Origin: Acidobacteriota bacterium
GTDB lineage: Bacteria; Acidobacteriota; Thermoanaerobaculia; Multivoradales; Multivoraceae
Assembly (NCBI GenBank): GCA_003388555.1
Contig: QQVD01000042.1
Location: forward strand, 143,327 to 207,326
DNA length: 64,000 nt
Reading direction: 5' to 3'
In this document: piece by piece, positions 17,912 to 26,316 of the stretch
How positions within the stretch are numbered: the stretch's first letter is position 1
How the letters are laid out: the number at the start of each line of letters is the position of its first letter
Program-made: the position numbers and the translations under genes
Notes under the pieces: model-generated
Databases searched by the model: none
Seen by the model: only the letters and a program-made list of their open reading frames with translations
Told to the model about the DNA's origin: nothing

Positions 17912-17917
17912 ACTCTA
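17912..17917 (-). promoter_or_regulatory. -10-like hexamer for the GGT-like gene (possible leaderless start)
   Basis: On the minus strand TAGAGT ends 7 nt before the GTG start of the GGT-like gene, and no Shine-Dalgarno box lies between. The same hexamer sits 6 nt before aguB and polB. The spacing fits a leaderless transcript. No -35 element is recognisable. Confidence 0.35.
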
Positions 17918-18044
17918 CTCTCCCGCTCGTGGGGTGGCTGCCCTTCTCGAGGCGGGCGCGTAGACTTCAGGTCGGAAGACGATGCCGAAGGCGCGCGCCG
18001 GCAAGAAGGGCGATTGATGATTCGGATCCCGGGAGGGCGACCAG

Positions 18045-18941
18045 ATGCGGACGAGGGAGCGGGTGGCTGGAGCCAGGGCGGTGGCGGGAAGGACCCGACG
18101 CGGCGGGCGGACCTGCCTGCTCGCTGCGCTGCTCGTCGTCTGGGCGTCCGGCTGCAACCCGCCGGGTGAGGCGGGCACCGATGCGGCTTCCGATCCAGCG
18201 GCTGCCGCAGCCGAGGCCGCTGAGCGGCCGACCCCGGCGGTGTTCACCTCGGCAGCACCGGTCGGCTTCGACGTCTCCCACCATCAGGACGAGATCGACT
18301 GGCCGAGCGTCGCCAGCGATCAGTTCGTCTACATCAAGCTCAGCGAGGGGGTCGACTACGTCGATCCGCTGTTCGCCGCCAACTGGGGTGCCGCCGCCGA
18401 GCACGGCGTGCTGCGTGGCGCCTACCACATGTTTCGCCCCGAGGACGAGGTGCCGCCGCAGGTCGAGTGGTTCGTCTCGCTGCTCCAGCGGCACGGCTTC
18501 GATCCGACCGCCGACCTGCCGCCCGCTCTCGATCTCGAGAGCAACAGTGGCGTGGCCAAGGTCACCCCCGAGCTGCTGCGGGCGCGCGCCGAGGAGTGGC
18601 TGCGTGAGGTGCAGGCGCGTCTGCGGGTGCGCCCGGTGGTGTACACCAACCCGTCGTTCTGGCGCGACGAGCTCGAGCCCGAGCACGAGCTGGTCGACTA
18701 CCCGCTCTGGGTCGCGGCCTACAGCGACGAGCCGTCGCCGCCGCCGATGGAGAACGGCTGGACGGGCTGGACCTTCTGGCAGCACAGCGAGAACGGCGCC
18801 GTGGCGGGCGTGGCGAAACCAGTCGACCTGAACCGCTTCCACGCCGACGGGGCGACCCTGCGTCGCTTCGTCGAGGAGAGCGTCGCGGACACGGCCCCCG
18901 CCGCGGCGGTCACCGACGATTCGGCCGGCCCCGGAGAGTGA
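18045..18941 (+). CDS. GH25-type lysozyme, lipoprotein
   Basis: A 298-aa lipoprotein (lipobox WASGC, Cys about 37) with an alanine/proline linker and then a glycoside hydrolase 25 domain. Key acidic residues are visible: GFDVSHHQ (Asp about 76) and LPPALDLES (Asp 163, Glu 165), with YIKLSEG and RGAYHMFRP segments typical of the barrel and a C-terminal WTFWQHS and VDLNRF. GH25 enzymes cleave the beta-1,4 bond between MurNAc and GlcNAc in peptidoglycan. Membrane anchoring suggests local remodelling of the cell's own wall. GGAGGG lies about 8 nt before the ATG. Confidence 0.9.
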   Translation: MRTRERVAGARAVAGRTRRGGRTCLLAALLVVWASGCNPPGEAGTDAASDPAAAAAEAAERPTPAVFTSAAPVGFDVSHHQDEIDWPSVASDQFVYIKLSEGVDYVDPLFAANWGAAAEHGVLRGAYHMFRPEDEVPPQVEWFVSLLQRHGFDPTADLPPALDLESNSGVAKVTPELLRARAEEWLREVQARLRVRPVVYTNPSFWRDELEPEHELVDYPLWVAAYSDEPSPPPMENGWTGWTFWQHSENGAVAGVAKPVDLNRFHADGATLRRFVEESVADTAPAAAVTDDSAGPGE

Positions 18942-19043
18942 GCCGGACGGCTGCGGCCCGGCGCCGGGAACAGAAGCACCGTCGGCGTTGTTGACCGGAG
19001 CGAGGCGAGCCCTCGAACCGCCGGGACCGTGACATCACGGATC

Positions 19044-19080
19044 CCCCGCCCGGCGGGGAGGGGTCTCGCCTTGTTTTGTT
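19044..19080 (+). terminator. Probable intrinsic terminator after the lysozyme gene
   Basis: A GC stem (CCCCGCC at 19044-19050 with GGCGGGG at 19052-19058, which must open a few pairs to form a loop) is followed, after a 12-nt spacer, by the T-rich TTGTTTTGTT at 19071-19080. It lies between two convergent genes ending at 18941 and 19127. The distance between stem and T-tract is longer than ideal. Confidence 0.35.
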
Positions 19081-19126
19081 CCGGCCTCGATTCCGGCCTC
19101 GACGAGGATCTGGCCGGGGAGGCGGG

Positions 19127-19867
19127 TCACTCGAGCAGGAAGGTGACCTGCACGTCCGAGCGCACCTCGATCTGGCCGGGAGCGGTGATCGGCTGATCAC
19201 CCTGCGCCGCTTCGGCGCTCATCATCCGGGCCTGCATCATCATCGGCGGCTGCGGCGGGTTTCTCGAGTCGACGATCGAGATCGCCCTGCCGATCGACTG
19301 CCCGAGCTGCTCCGCCATCGCGGCCGCCTTGCGCCTCGCGTCCTCGACCGCCTTCTGGCGGATGTCGAGGTCGTGGTCGCGCAGCTTGCTGTTGCGGAAC
19401 TCGGTGCCGTGCAGATCGACCTCGGTGGTCTCGAGGATGGCGCCGAGCACCGTCTCGAAGCGCTCGAGGTCGCGCAGCTTCACGGTGACGTTGCGGGACA
19501 CCTGGAAGCCCTTGAAGATGCGCTGACGGTTGTTCCACTCGTAGTCGCGATGGGCCATCAGGTTCTGGGTGCGGATGTCGTCGTCCTGGATCCCCGCCTC
19601 GTCGAGCGCCGTCACCAGGCTCTTCAGCCGGCTGGCGTTCTCTCGCCGCGCCTGGTCGAGCTCGGGCGAGGTGGTGCTGACGCCGATGGTGAAGACAGCC
19701 TCGTCGGGCTCGATCTGGGAGCTCGCCGTGCCGTCGACGGTGACGGACGGCTGCTGCACGTGGGTGGCAGTCTGCGACGAGACGGAGGTGGGAACGGCCA
19801 TCAGGAGAGCTCCGAGGGCCAGTGCGCTGAGCCGGCCGGGGTTGGGACGGAGGGATAGGGGGCGCAT
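19127..19867 (-). CDS. SIMPL domain (DUF541) periplasmic protein
   Basis: A 246-aa exported protein with a signal peptide ending near SVSSQTA. The SIMPL pattern is clear: VTVDGTASSQIEPDEAVFTIGV at the start of the mature protein, then IQDDDIRTQNL, YEWNNRQRIFKGFQVSRNVTVKLRDL, and AVEDARRKAAAMAEQLGQ. These proteins form ring-like oligomers in the periplasm (BP26/YggE type) and are linked to stress tolerance; no enzymatic activity is established. AAGGAG precedes the ATG. Downstream lies the convergent lysozyme gene. Confidence 0.9.
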   Translation of the reverse strand: MRPLSLRPNPGRLSALALGALLMAVPTSVSSQTATHVQQPSVTVDGTASSQIEPDEAVFTIGVSTTSPELDQARRENASRLKSLVTALDEAGIQDDDIRTQNLMAHRDYEWNNRQRIFKGFQVSRNVTVKLRDLERFETVLGAILETTEVDLHGTEFRNSKLRDHDLDIRQKAVEDARRKAAAMAEQLGQSIGRAISIVDSRNPPQPPMMMQARMMSAEAAQGDQPITAPGQIEVRSDVQVTFLLE

Positions 19868-20059
19868 GGAGAAGGCTCCTTCGACGCAAGTCGTCGAGGT
19901 GGATCGGTTGAGTGAGTGGGGTCCGGCGGGACGGGTGCAGAGGGGACGGCGAGGCGAGGTCGGTGTCGTCGATCGGGCGCCCTCCGTCCGCGTGTGGGAG
20001 AACGAGGCCCGGCCGTCGGGCCATTCCTGGCTCGCCGAGCCCTACGGGCAAAGCAGCGC

Positions 20060-21379
20060 TCAAGGCGCTGCGGCGTCGGTCCTGGCAGATCCGGGGTGCG
20101 CCGCAGCGCCCGACAACTGTCGGCGTGGCGCCTCGATCGGTCCGGCGAGGACCAGGGCCAGGGCGCCGAGCAGGGAGAAGCCGAGCATGGCGAGGAAGGC
20201 CGAGTCGTAGCCTCCGGTGAGATCGTAGAGCAGCCCGAGCAGGGTCGGTCCGAGGGTGACGCCGAGGGCCGCTACCAGAGAGGTGATCGAGTAGAGACGC
20301 GCATAGGCGGTGATGCCGAAGGCTTCGGCGACCAGCAGCGGCTGCATCAGCAGGGCGCTGCCGACGGTGAGCCCGAAAGCGGCGGAGGCGACCAGCGCTT
20401 CGCCGGCGTCGTCGATCCGGCCGAGGTTGACCAGCATGAGTCCCTGCGCCAGCAGGAGCCCGACGGTGAACCTCTGGATCGGCAGGTGGCGGACCAGGAA
20501 GCTGGCCATGAACCGCCCGACGATCGAGCCGGTGGCGAGCAGGCTCACCGCCAGGCGGGCGGTCTCCTGCCCGGCCACCGAGGTCACCAGGCTGAAGTGG
20601 TGTGCCAGTCCGCCGACCTGTGCCGCCAGCGCGAACAGGAAGGCGACCGAGAGCCCGATGAAGAAGCGGGTGCGCACCGCGTCGCTGAATGCGATGCTCG
20701 GCGGCGGGGGCAGTGCGGTCGCCGGTCCAGGAGTGGCTGTCGAGGCGCCGTCCGGGTCGAGCCCGAGGGCGGCCGGCGAGCGGCGCACCAGGGCCAAGGT
20801 CAGCGGCACGACGCACAGCAGCAGCAGTGCCGCCAGCAGAGGCGTGCCGTCGCGAAGCCCCCGTGCCTGGAGGACGCGCGACGCGATCGGGGTCAGCACG
20901 ATGCCGCCGACCGAGAGACCCGTGGTCATCAGCGCCAGGGCGAAAGAGCGTCTGGCGACGAACCAGCGGGTGACCAGGGTGGTGCCGGGCACCAGGCTGG
21001 CGGCGCTGAAGCCGCAACCGAAGATCGCGAACGCGAAGTAGAGCTGGGCGAGCGAATCGATGCGGCCGATCAGCACCAGAGCGGTGGCCGACAGCACCGC
21101 GCCGCCGCAGATCGTCCAGCGAGGGTCGTGGCGGTCGATCAGCCAGGCGACGAGCAGGCCGAAGAGCCCGCTGGCGCCGAAGAAGAAGGTCGGCGCGAGC
21201 GAGGCGCGCGCCACCGAGAACCCGTGCTCGCGGGTCAGCGCCTCGAGCAGCACCGACTGGTTGTAGAAGCCGAGGCCCGACGAGGTGCCGAGCATCACGA
21301 AGAGCGCCAGCACGACCCACCAGCCGTAGAACACGGGCGCGCTGCCGCCCGAGCGGCTGGAGGATGGGATCGTCACCAT
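20060..21379 (-). CDS. MFS transporter, OFA/monocarboxylate type
   Basis: About 439 aa from ATG 21379 (ATG 21409 is also possible), with about 12 membrane helices. The N-terminal FYGWWVVLALFVMLGTSSGLG and the segment GLFGLLVAWLIDRHDPRW match the oxalate/formate and monocarboxylate MFS permeases. The central loop is Pro/Ala-rich and the short C-terminal tail is hydrophilic. Substrate unknown; a small organic acid is the best guess from the family. The adjacent 20-kb intergenic stretch (19868-20059) shows nothing clear. Confidence 0.85.
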   Translation of the reverse strand: MVTIPSSSRSGGSAPVFYGWWVVLALFVMLGTSSGLGFYNQSVLLEALTREHGFSVARASLAPTFFFGASGLFGLLVAWLIDRHDPRWTICGGAVLSATALVLIGRIDSLAQLYFAFAIFGCGFSAASLVPGTTLVTRWFVARRSFALALMTTGLSVGGIVLTPIASRVLQARGLRDGTPLLAALLLLCVVPLTLALVRRSPAALGLDPDGASTATPGPATALPPPPSIAFSDAVRTRFFIGLSVAFLFALAAQVGGLAHHFSLVTSVAGQETARLAVSLLATGSIVGRFMASFLVRHLPIQRFTVGLLLAQGLMLVNLGRIDDAGEALVASAAFGLTVGSALLMQPLLVAEAFGITAYARLYSITSLVAALGVTLGPTLLGLLYDLTGGYDSAFLAMLGFSLLGALALVLAGPIEAPRRQLSGAAAHPGSARTDAAAP

Positions 21380-21572
21380 GACGTCTGCCGCCGTTCGCCG
21401 CAGCCGCATCGCCGCGTTCGAAGCAGGGGCTCGGAGCCGTCGCGGCGCCCTTGGCCGAGCGAGAGCTGAGGGCGGCGTGGAGGACGACGCAGCGTAGCAG
21501 GACGGTGGGTCCCGCGCGCTCGAGATCGAGGCGGCAGAGGCGCTGGGCGCGGCCGCGCCGAGGCCGCTCTGC

Positions 21573-24266
21573 TCAGTCGCCGCCGAGCACCCGCAGGGGG
21601 TCGATCGTCGTCGCCCTGCGGGCCGGCCACCAGGCAGCGAGCAGGCCGGTGACCAGCAGCACCAGGAGCGCGGCCAGGAACACGACCGGCTCGGTCTGCA
21701 ACCCGGCGACCCGCCCGGCGAGCAGCCGGCTCGCCGCCCAGGCGAGAGCGCCGCCGACGGCGCCGCCGACCAGGAGCAGTCGCAGGACGTCGCGACCGAC
21801 CAGCCGCATCACGCCGCCCGGCTCGAGGCCGAGGGCGATGCGGACGCCGAACTCGTGGTGACGCTGGGCGACACGGTAGCTGGTGATCGCCCAGACACCG
21901 GTCAGCGCGAGTCCGAGCGCGAGCGTCGCCATGCCGCCGAGCACCAGCAGGGAGAAGCGCCGGTCGCGCACCGATTCCAGGCGCACTTCGCGCAGGCTGA
22001 CGATCTCCGGCGGCAGCTCGGGGTAGGCGCTGCGCAGCCATCCCTCGAGCTCCGTGCGTAGTGCATCCGGCGCGATCGCCGAGCGCACCACGTGGGTGGT
22101 GGTGCGAGTGCGCAGCGGGCGCTGACGGGCCGGGTAGAAGACCTCCGGCCGCACCTGCTGGTCGAGCCCGTAGTGCAGCACGTTGCCGACCACGCCGACG
22201 ATCTCGGTCGGCTGCTCGCCGTGCAGGTCCATGCCGCCGGAGAGCAGCGTCTGACCGACCGCCTCACGCCTGCCGAGGTAGCGCTCGGCGAAAGCCCGGT
22301 TGACCACCGCGACGAAGGGCGCTTCGGCGTCGTCGCTGGGAGCGAAGGCCCTGCCCTGCAGCACCGGGATGCCTAGGGCCTCGAAGTAGCCGTCGCTGGC
22401 GAGCCGGTAGCCGGCATAGGCCTGACGGCTCTCGTCGTCATCGCACGGCTGACCGCCGATACAGAGGCGGCCGTTGGCGTCGCGGCCCGAGAGCGGCAGG
22501 TGGGAGATGATGCCGGTGGTCCCGACCCCCGGCCGCGAGCGCAGCTGCTGCTGGAAGCGGGCCTGGAAGGCGGCGATCTCGGGCTCGACGGCCAGGTAGG
22601 AGTCGATGTCGGCGTCGTCGGGCGTCGACAGATCCTGCGCCTCGACGGTCAGCGCCAGCACCTGGCTGGTCTCGAAGCCAGGTGAGCGCTGCAGCAGGCT
22701 GGCCAGCTCGTAGACCATCAGCAGCGCTCCGACGACGAGGATCAGGGCCAGCGCCACCTCGCCGCCGACCAGCAGGTTCCAGATCCTGCCGTGGCCGCGG
22801 TTGCCGGCGCGGGCGTCGGTGAGCACCGAGCGGATGTCGACGCGGGCCGCGTAGGCGGCCGGCACCAGGCCGAAGAGTGCACCGGTGACCAGGGCGACGC
22901 CGAGGGTGATCAGCAGCACCCGCAGGTCGACGGCGGTCTCTTCGAGGCGCGGTATGCGTTCGCCGGCAAGCGACTTGAGCAGCCGTAGGCTGCCGAAGGC
23001 GAAGGCGGCGCCGAGCAGCCCCCCGACCACCGTCAGCAGGGTGCTCTCGGTGATCAGTTGACGCACCAGGCGCGCGCCGCCGGCGCCGAGGGCGCCGCGT
23101 ACCGACATCTCGGCGCGGCGCTCCATGGCGCGGGCCAGCAGGCCGCTCGACAGGTTGGTGGCGGCGAGCAGCAGCACCAGCGTTGCGGCGCCGAAGAGGA
23201 ACCAGAGGGCGCGGCCGGTGCCACCGACCATCTGGTCGTGGATCGGCACCAGCACCGCGCCGAACGCGTCGATCTCGTCGGTCGGCACCTCGCTGCGCAG
23301 CTGCGCGAACACCGCGTCGGCCTCTTCGCGCGCCCGCTCGAGCGAGACGTCGGCGCGCAGGCGGGCGATCGCGGCCCAGTTGTGGCTGGTGCGGGTCGAG
23401 GTGTCCTCGTAGACCTCGGCCGGATACCAGAGGTCGGTGCCGGGTGGGAAGTCGAACACCTCCGGCATCACCCCGACCACAGGCCAGGTGTCGCCGAAGA
23501 AACGGAGCGAAAGACCCTCGAGGGCGTCGCGAGAGCCGAGCTGTCGGCGCCAGAAGCGCTCCGAGACCACCACCGCGCGACGCCCGCCGATCCGCGCCTC
23601 GTCGCCGTCGAAGGTGCGGCCGCGCAGCGGCGCGGTCGCCAGCACGTCGAAGAAGCCAGACGAGACTCCGACGCTCTGCGCCTGCGCCGGGCGGGCGCCG
23701 CCGACCACGGCTGTGGAACCGACCCAACCGTCGTAGAGGGCGATCTGCTCGTGGCCGCGCCAGCGCTCGCGCAGGTCCTCGTAGTTGGGCCGCGCGAGGC
23801 GCATCGCGTGTCCCTCCTCGGCCCGCTCCCAGACTTGCATGACGCGGTGCGCCTCGGGGTAGGGAAGCGGTCGCAGCAGGATGTTGTCGACCAGGGTGAC
23901 CATGGCGCTGAGCGCGCCGATCCCGAGGGTCAGGGTGAGCAGCGCCGAGGCGGTGAAGCCGGGGTTGCGGACCATCTGCCTCATGGCGTAGCGCAGGTCG
24001 ATGCGCAGGGCGTCGAACACGTCGGATCTCCTCTCTGCGGTGCGTCGTCGTTGCTCGAGGGCGCGGCAGCGGGCGGCGGTGGCCTTCACGTCGCCGAACT
24101 GGCGCCGCGCCTCGCTCTCGGCCTCCCGCGGTCTCCAGCCCGAGGCGACGAGCTCCCGGGTGCGCATCTCGAGGTGGAAGGCGATCTCGCGGTCGACGTC
24201 CTGCGCCACGCTGCGGGGCACGACGTCGCGGATCCTGGATGGCCTGGAAGGGATGGGTGTCGGCAT
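21573..24266 (-). CDS. ABC transporter permease, acidobacterial duplicated orphan permease (ADOP)
   Basis: An 897-aa protein. The N-terminal soluble part (about 1-90: VDREIAFHLEMRTRELVASG, ARRQFGDV) is the permease-prefix domain typical of ADOP proteins. It is followed by FtsX/MacB-like modules: a first helix (ASALLTLTLGIGALSAMVTLV), a large extracytoplasmic MacB-PCD domain, three helices, a second MacB-PCD domain and a final three-helix group (near ALLVLLVTGLLAAWWPARRA). As usual for ADOPs no ATP-binding gene is adjacent. A PadR regulator lies immediately upstream, the standard arrangement. Cargo and partner ATPase are unknown. Confidence 0.93.
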   Translation of the reverse strand: MPTPIPSRPSRIRDVVPRSVAQDVDREIAFHLEMRTRELVASGWRPREAESEARRQFGDVKATAARCRALEQRRRTAERRSDVFDALRIDLRYAMRQMVRNPGFTASALLTLTLGIGALSAMVTLVDNILLRPLPYPEAHRVMQVWERAEEGHAMRLARPNYEDLRERWRGHEQIALYDGWVGSTAVVGGARPAQAQSVGVSSGFFDVLATAPLRGRTFDGDEARIGGRRAVVVSERFWRRQLGSRDALEGLSLRFFGDTWPVVGVMPEVFDFPPGTDLWYPAEVYEDTSTRTSHNWAAIARLRADVSLERAREEADAVFAQLRSEVPTDEIDAFGAVLVPIHDQMVGGTGRALWFLFGAATLVLLLAATNLSSGLLARAMERRAEMSVRGALGAGGARLVRQLITESTLLTVVGGLLGAAFAFGSLRLLKSLAGERIPRLEETAVDLRVLLITLGVALVTGALFGLVPAAYAARVDIRSVLTDARAGNRGHGRIWNLLVGGEVALALILVVGALLMVYELASLLQRSPGFETSQVLALTVEAQDLSTPDDADIDSYLAVEPEIAAFQARFQQQLRSRPGVGTTGIISHLPLSGRDANGRLCIGGQPCDDDESRQAYAGYRLASDGYFEALGIPVLQGRAFAPSDDAEAPFVAVVNRAFAERYLGRREAVGQTLLSGGMDLHGEQPTEIVGVVGNVLHYGLDQQVRPEVFYPARQRPLRTRTTTHVVRSAIAPDALRTELEGWLRSAYPELPPEIVSLREVRLESVRDRRFSLLVLGGMATLALGLALTGVWAITSYRVAQRHHEFGVRIALGLEPGGVMRLVGRDVLRLLLVGGAVGGALAWAASRLLAGRVAGLQTEPVVFLAALLVLLVTGLLAAWWPARRATTIDPLRVLGGD

Positions 24267-24288
24267 CGGAGGGCCCCGCGCCGCGGCC

Positions 24289-24648
24289 TCAGGACTCCTC
24301 CGCCAGTCGCGGACCGTCGGCGCCGAGCACCCTGGCCATCGCCGCGACGTAGCGGTTCCACTCCGTCACCTCGAGATCGAGCTGGCGCCTTCCTTCGGGG
24401 GTCAGCTCGTAGAAGCGAGCCTCGCGCTGCTGATCGGTGAGCGCCCAGTAGGAGGCGAGGTAGCCCTTGCCCTCGAGCCGTCGCAGGGCGGGGTAGAGCG
24501 CGCCTTCGTCGACCTTGAGGTCGTCGCCGGAGGTCAGGCGGATGGAGCGCGACACGGCGTAGCCGTGCAGCGGACCCCAGCTGAGGGTCTTGAGCAGCAG
24601 CACGTCGAGGGTGCCCCGCAGCAGGCGGTTCGGGGAGCTGGCGGACAT
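24289..24648 (-). CDS. PadR-family transcriptional regulator
   Basis: A 119-aa winged-helix protein: LLRGTLDVLLLKTLSWGPLHGYAVSRSI (helix-turn-helix start), LKVDEGALYPALRRLEGKGYL (recognition helix and wing) and a C-terminal dimerisation helix. PadR proteins usually repress the transporter or detoxification gene next to them; here that is the orphan permease 22 bases downstream. A consensus-like promoter overlapped by a perfect inverted repeat lies about 55-80 nt upstream, which suggests autorepression of the padR-permease operon. Confidence 0.92.
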   Translation of the reverse strand: MSASSPNRLLRGTLDVLLLKTLSWGPLHGYAVSRSIRLTSGDDLKVDEGALYPALRRLEGKGYLASYWALTDQQREARFYELTPEGRRQLDLEVTEWNRYVAAMARVLGADGPRLAEES

Positions 24649-24702
24649 GTCGGTGCCTTCCTTGGGAGCGCTGGGTGCGAACGGACTCTCGGACGCATCG
24701 AC

Positions 24703-24731
24703 TTTCTATACATAGAAACCTTATGTGTCAA
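24703..24731 (-). promoter_or_regulatory. padR promoter with overlapping palindromic operator
   Basis: On the minus strand there is a perfect -35 TTGACA (24726-24731), followed by an AT-rich stretch containing TATAGA as a -10 candidate. Over the -10 lies a perfect inverted repeat, TTTCTAT-N2-ATAGAAA (24703-24718). AT-rich DNA like this stands out sharply in this genome. The dyad is the likely binding site for PadR, whose operators are typically ATGTAT-like palindromes. Confidence 0.65.
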
Positions 24732-24773
24732 CGGCGACTTGCGGGCGTCGCGCCTCTCCTCGGCCGCTCGGCC

Positions 24774-25493
24774 TCAGCTCCGCTCGGCCTGCTGGATCTG
24801 CAGCTCGATACGCCGTCCCGGCGCCGCCCGGGGATCGACCACGATCTCGACCCAGCGCCCCTCGAACCAGGGGCCGGGGTTGACCAGGCGGGTGGTGCCC
24901 AGCCGGCCCTCGCCGACCGACTCGTGGATGTGGCCCGAGAAGACGAGGTCGGGACGGTGCGTCTCGATGCTGGCGCGGATGCTCTTCGAACCGACGTGGT
25001 TGCCGCGCGCCAGATCGCACTCGGTGCCGTGCGCCGGCTGGTGGGAGACCAGGAGCACGGGCCTCTCGCCTGCCGGGTCGGCTGCCGAGACAGCCTCCCA
25101 GACTTCACGGCATGCGACCTCGTACTCCTCCTCGGTGCGCTCGTAGGGCAGGTCGCCGAAGGGCAGACCGCCCGACAGGCCGGCGAGGCAGAGCTCCCGG
25201 TGCACGATCGCACGGCGATCGAGGGCGATGCCCTCGTCCTCGAGGTACTGCTCGATCTCGGGCAGGTCGCAGTTGCCGCAGACCGCGTAGACGGGCGCGC
25301 CGCCGGTGCGCAGCCCGTCGATCAGAGTGCGCGCGTGGCTCACGCCGAGGAAGTTGGTCAGATCTCCCGCCACCAAGACTAGGTCGTAGCCCTTTGTGTC
25401 GGGGAGGCGAGGCTCCCGCTTTCCGTTCCAGTGCAGGTCGACTATTCCCAGGATGCGCAGCGCGCCGCCCTCGGCTGGGTCAGGTCGATCCAT
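24774..25493 (-). CDS. Calcineurin-like metallophosphoesterase
   Basis: A 239-aa cytoplasmic protein with metal-binding motifs in the usual order: GIVDLHW (D-x-H), VLVAGDLTNF (GD), CGNCD (GNxD), SHQPAHGTECD and SGHIHES (GHxH). The family hydrolyses phosphomono- or diesters; the substrate is not evident. ATG 25493 is preceded by an unusually long run of GGAGGAGGAGAGGAG. It is divergent from the electron-transfer operon; a TACACT -10-like hexamer (25563-25568 on the minus strand) may drive it. Confidence 0.85.
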   Translation of the reverse strand: MDRPDPAEGGALRILGIVDLHWNGKREPRLPDTKGYDLVLVAGDLTNFLGVSHARTLIDGLRTGGAPVYAVCGNCDLPEIEQYLEDEGIALDRRAIVHRELCLAGLSGGLPFGDLPYERTEEEYEVACREVWEAVSAADPAGERPVLLVSHQPAHGTECDLARGNHVGSKSIRASIETHRPDLVFSGHIHESVGEGRLGTTRLVNPGPWFEGRWVEIVVDPRAAPGRRIELQIQQAERS

Positions 25494-25562
25494 CTCCTCT
25501 CCTCCTCCTCCGGGTGAAGCCTGGTGCGTGCAACGAAGGTCGATCGCTCGTCCCTCTGCACG

Positions 25563-25613
25563 CCAGTGTAGCTCGCGTCTTGGGCTCGCTGGCGCCATCC
25601 ACCGCGATACACT
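25563..25613. promoter_or_regulatory. Divergent -10-like elements between metallophosphoesterase and ACIII-like operon
   Basis: Two TACACT hexamers face outward: one on the minus strand (25563-25568) toward the metallophosphoesterase, one on the plus strand (25608-25613) toward the cytochrome gene. TA(C/G)A(C/G)T recurs upstream of at least seven other genes here, so I take it as this genome's usual -10 form. No convincing -35 boxes are seen. Confidence 0.35.
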
Positions 25614-25739
25614 GCGCCCGTTTCCGACACGCACCAACGACTCTCCCCGGAGGCCGATATCGGCTCCCGAGCCGATACAGCGCCGCGCTGGTCAGCCGAC
25701 GCCGACGCCACGGGGAGCTGCTTCGCAGAGCCCGTCACG

Positions 25740-26297
25740 TTGCCGACCCTCTCGCGCTCCGCACAGCCAAAGCCGCGCCCCCCGCGCCTGCCCGAGCCGC
25801 TCGCCGCACTCGTCCTGTCCTGCGCCGTCGGCGCCGCCTGCGCCTCCGTCGCCTGTCGCCCGGCGGTGGCGGTGGTCGAGCAGCCGATCGGCTTCGACCA
25901 CGCCGTACACGAGGCCGAGGGCGTGCGCTGCGTACGCTGCCACCTCGGCGCCGAGACCCAGGATTCGGCCGGGCTGATGCGCGTCGAGCGCTGCGCCGCG
26001 TGCCATCGGCGCGTCATCCCCGACCATCCCGATGTCGCCAAGGTGCTGCAGCACTGGCAGGACGAGGAACCGATCCTGTGGCGGCGGGTGGCCTGGATCG
26101 ACGAGGGCTCGGGGGTGCAGTTCTCGCATCAGGCCCACCATCTGGCGGGCGTCGAGTGCACCACCTGTCACGGCGACGTCGCCTCGATGGCCACGGCGCA
26201 ACCGCCGGCCACCCACCGTCTCGACGACATGGACTGGTGCGTCGACTGCCACCGCGACAACGAAGCCTCGATCGACTGCCTCACCTGCCACTTCTGA
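25740..26297 (+). CDS. actA: Pentaheme cytochrome c, ActA-like subunit
   Basis: A 185-aa protein from a TTG start, with an N-terminal hydrophobic anchor or signal (about 20-38). Five CxxCH heme sites are present, at about 64-68, 85-89, 140-144, 167-171 and 180-184. The spacing, with SHQAHHLAGVECTTCHG and DWCVDCHR, matches ActA of alternative complex III, which takes electrons from the Fe-S subunit and hands them to periplasmic carriers. It is the first gene of a four-gene unit, with 19 bases to the next start. The start has no clear ribosome-binding site. The related QrcA cytochrome of quinone-reductase complexes is the main alternative. Confidence 0.82.
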   Translation: MPTLSRSAQPKPRPPRLPEPLAALVLSCAVGAACASVACRPAVAVVEQPIGFDHAVHEAEGVRCVRCHLGAETQDSAGLMRVERCAACHRRVIPDHPDVAKVLQHWQDEEPILWRRVAWIDEGSGVQFSHQAHHLAGVECTTCHGDVASMATAQPPATHRLDDMDWCVDCHRDNEASIDCLTCHF

Positions 26298-26316
26298 GCG
26301 CTGTCCGACCGCGTCC

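Noticed and set aside
16051..18831. A 926-codon plus-strand frame opposite the GGT-like gene
   Set aside because: No recognisable domain, and it covers the well-supported GGT homologue and the start of the lysozyme gene in another frame.
23950..24266. ATP-binding cassette domain within the orphan permease
   Set aside because: No Walker motifs are present; the N-terminus is the permease-prefix domain usual for ADOP proteins.
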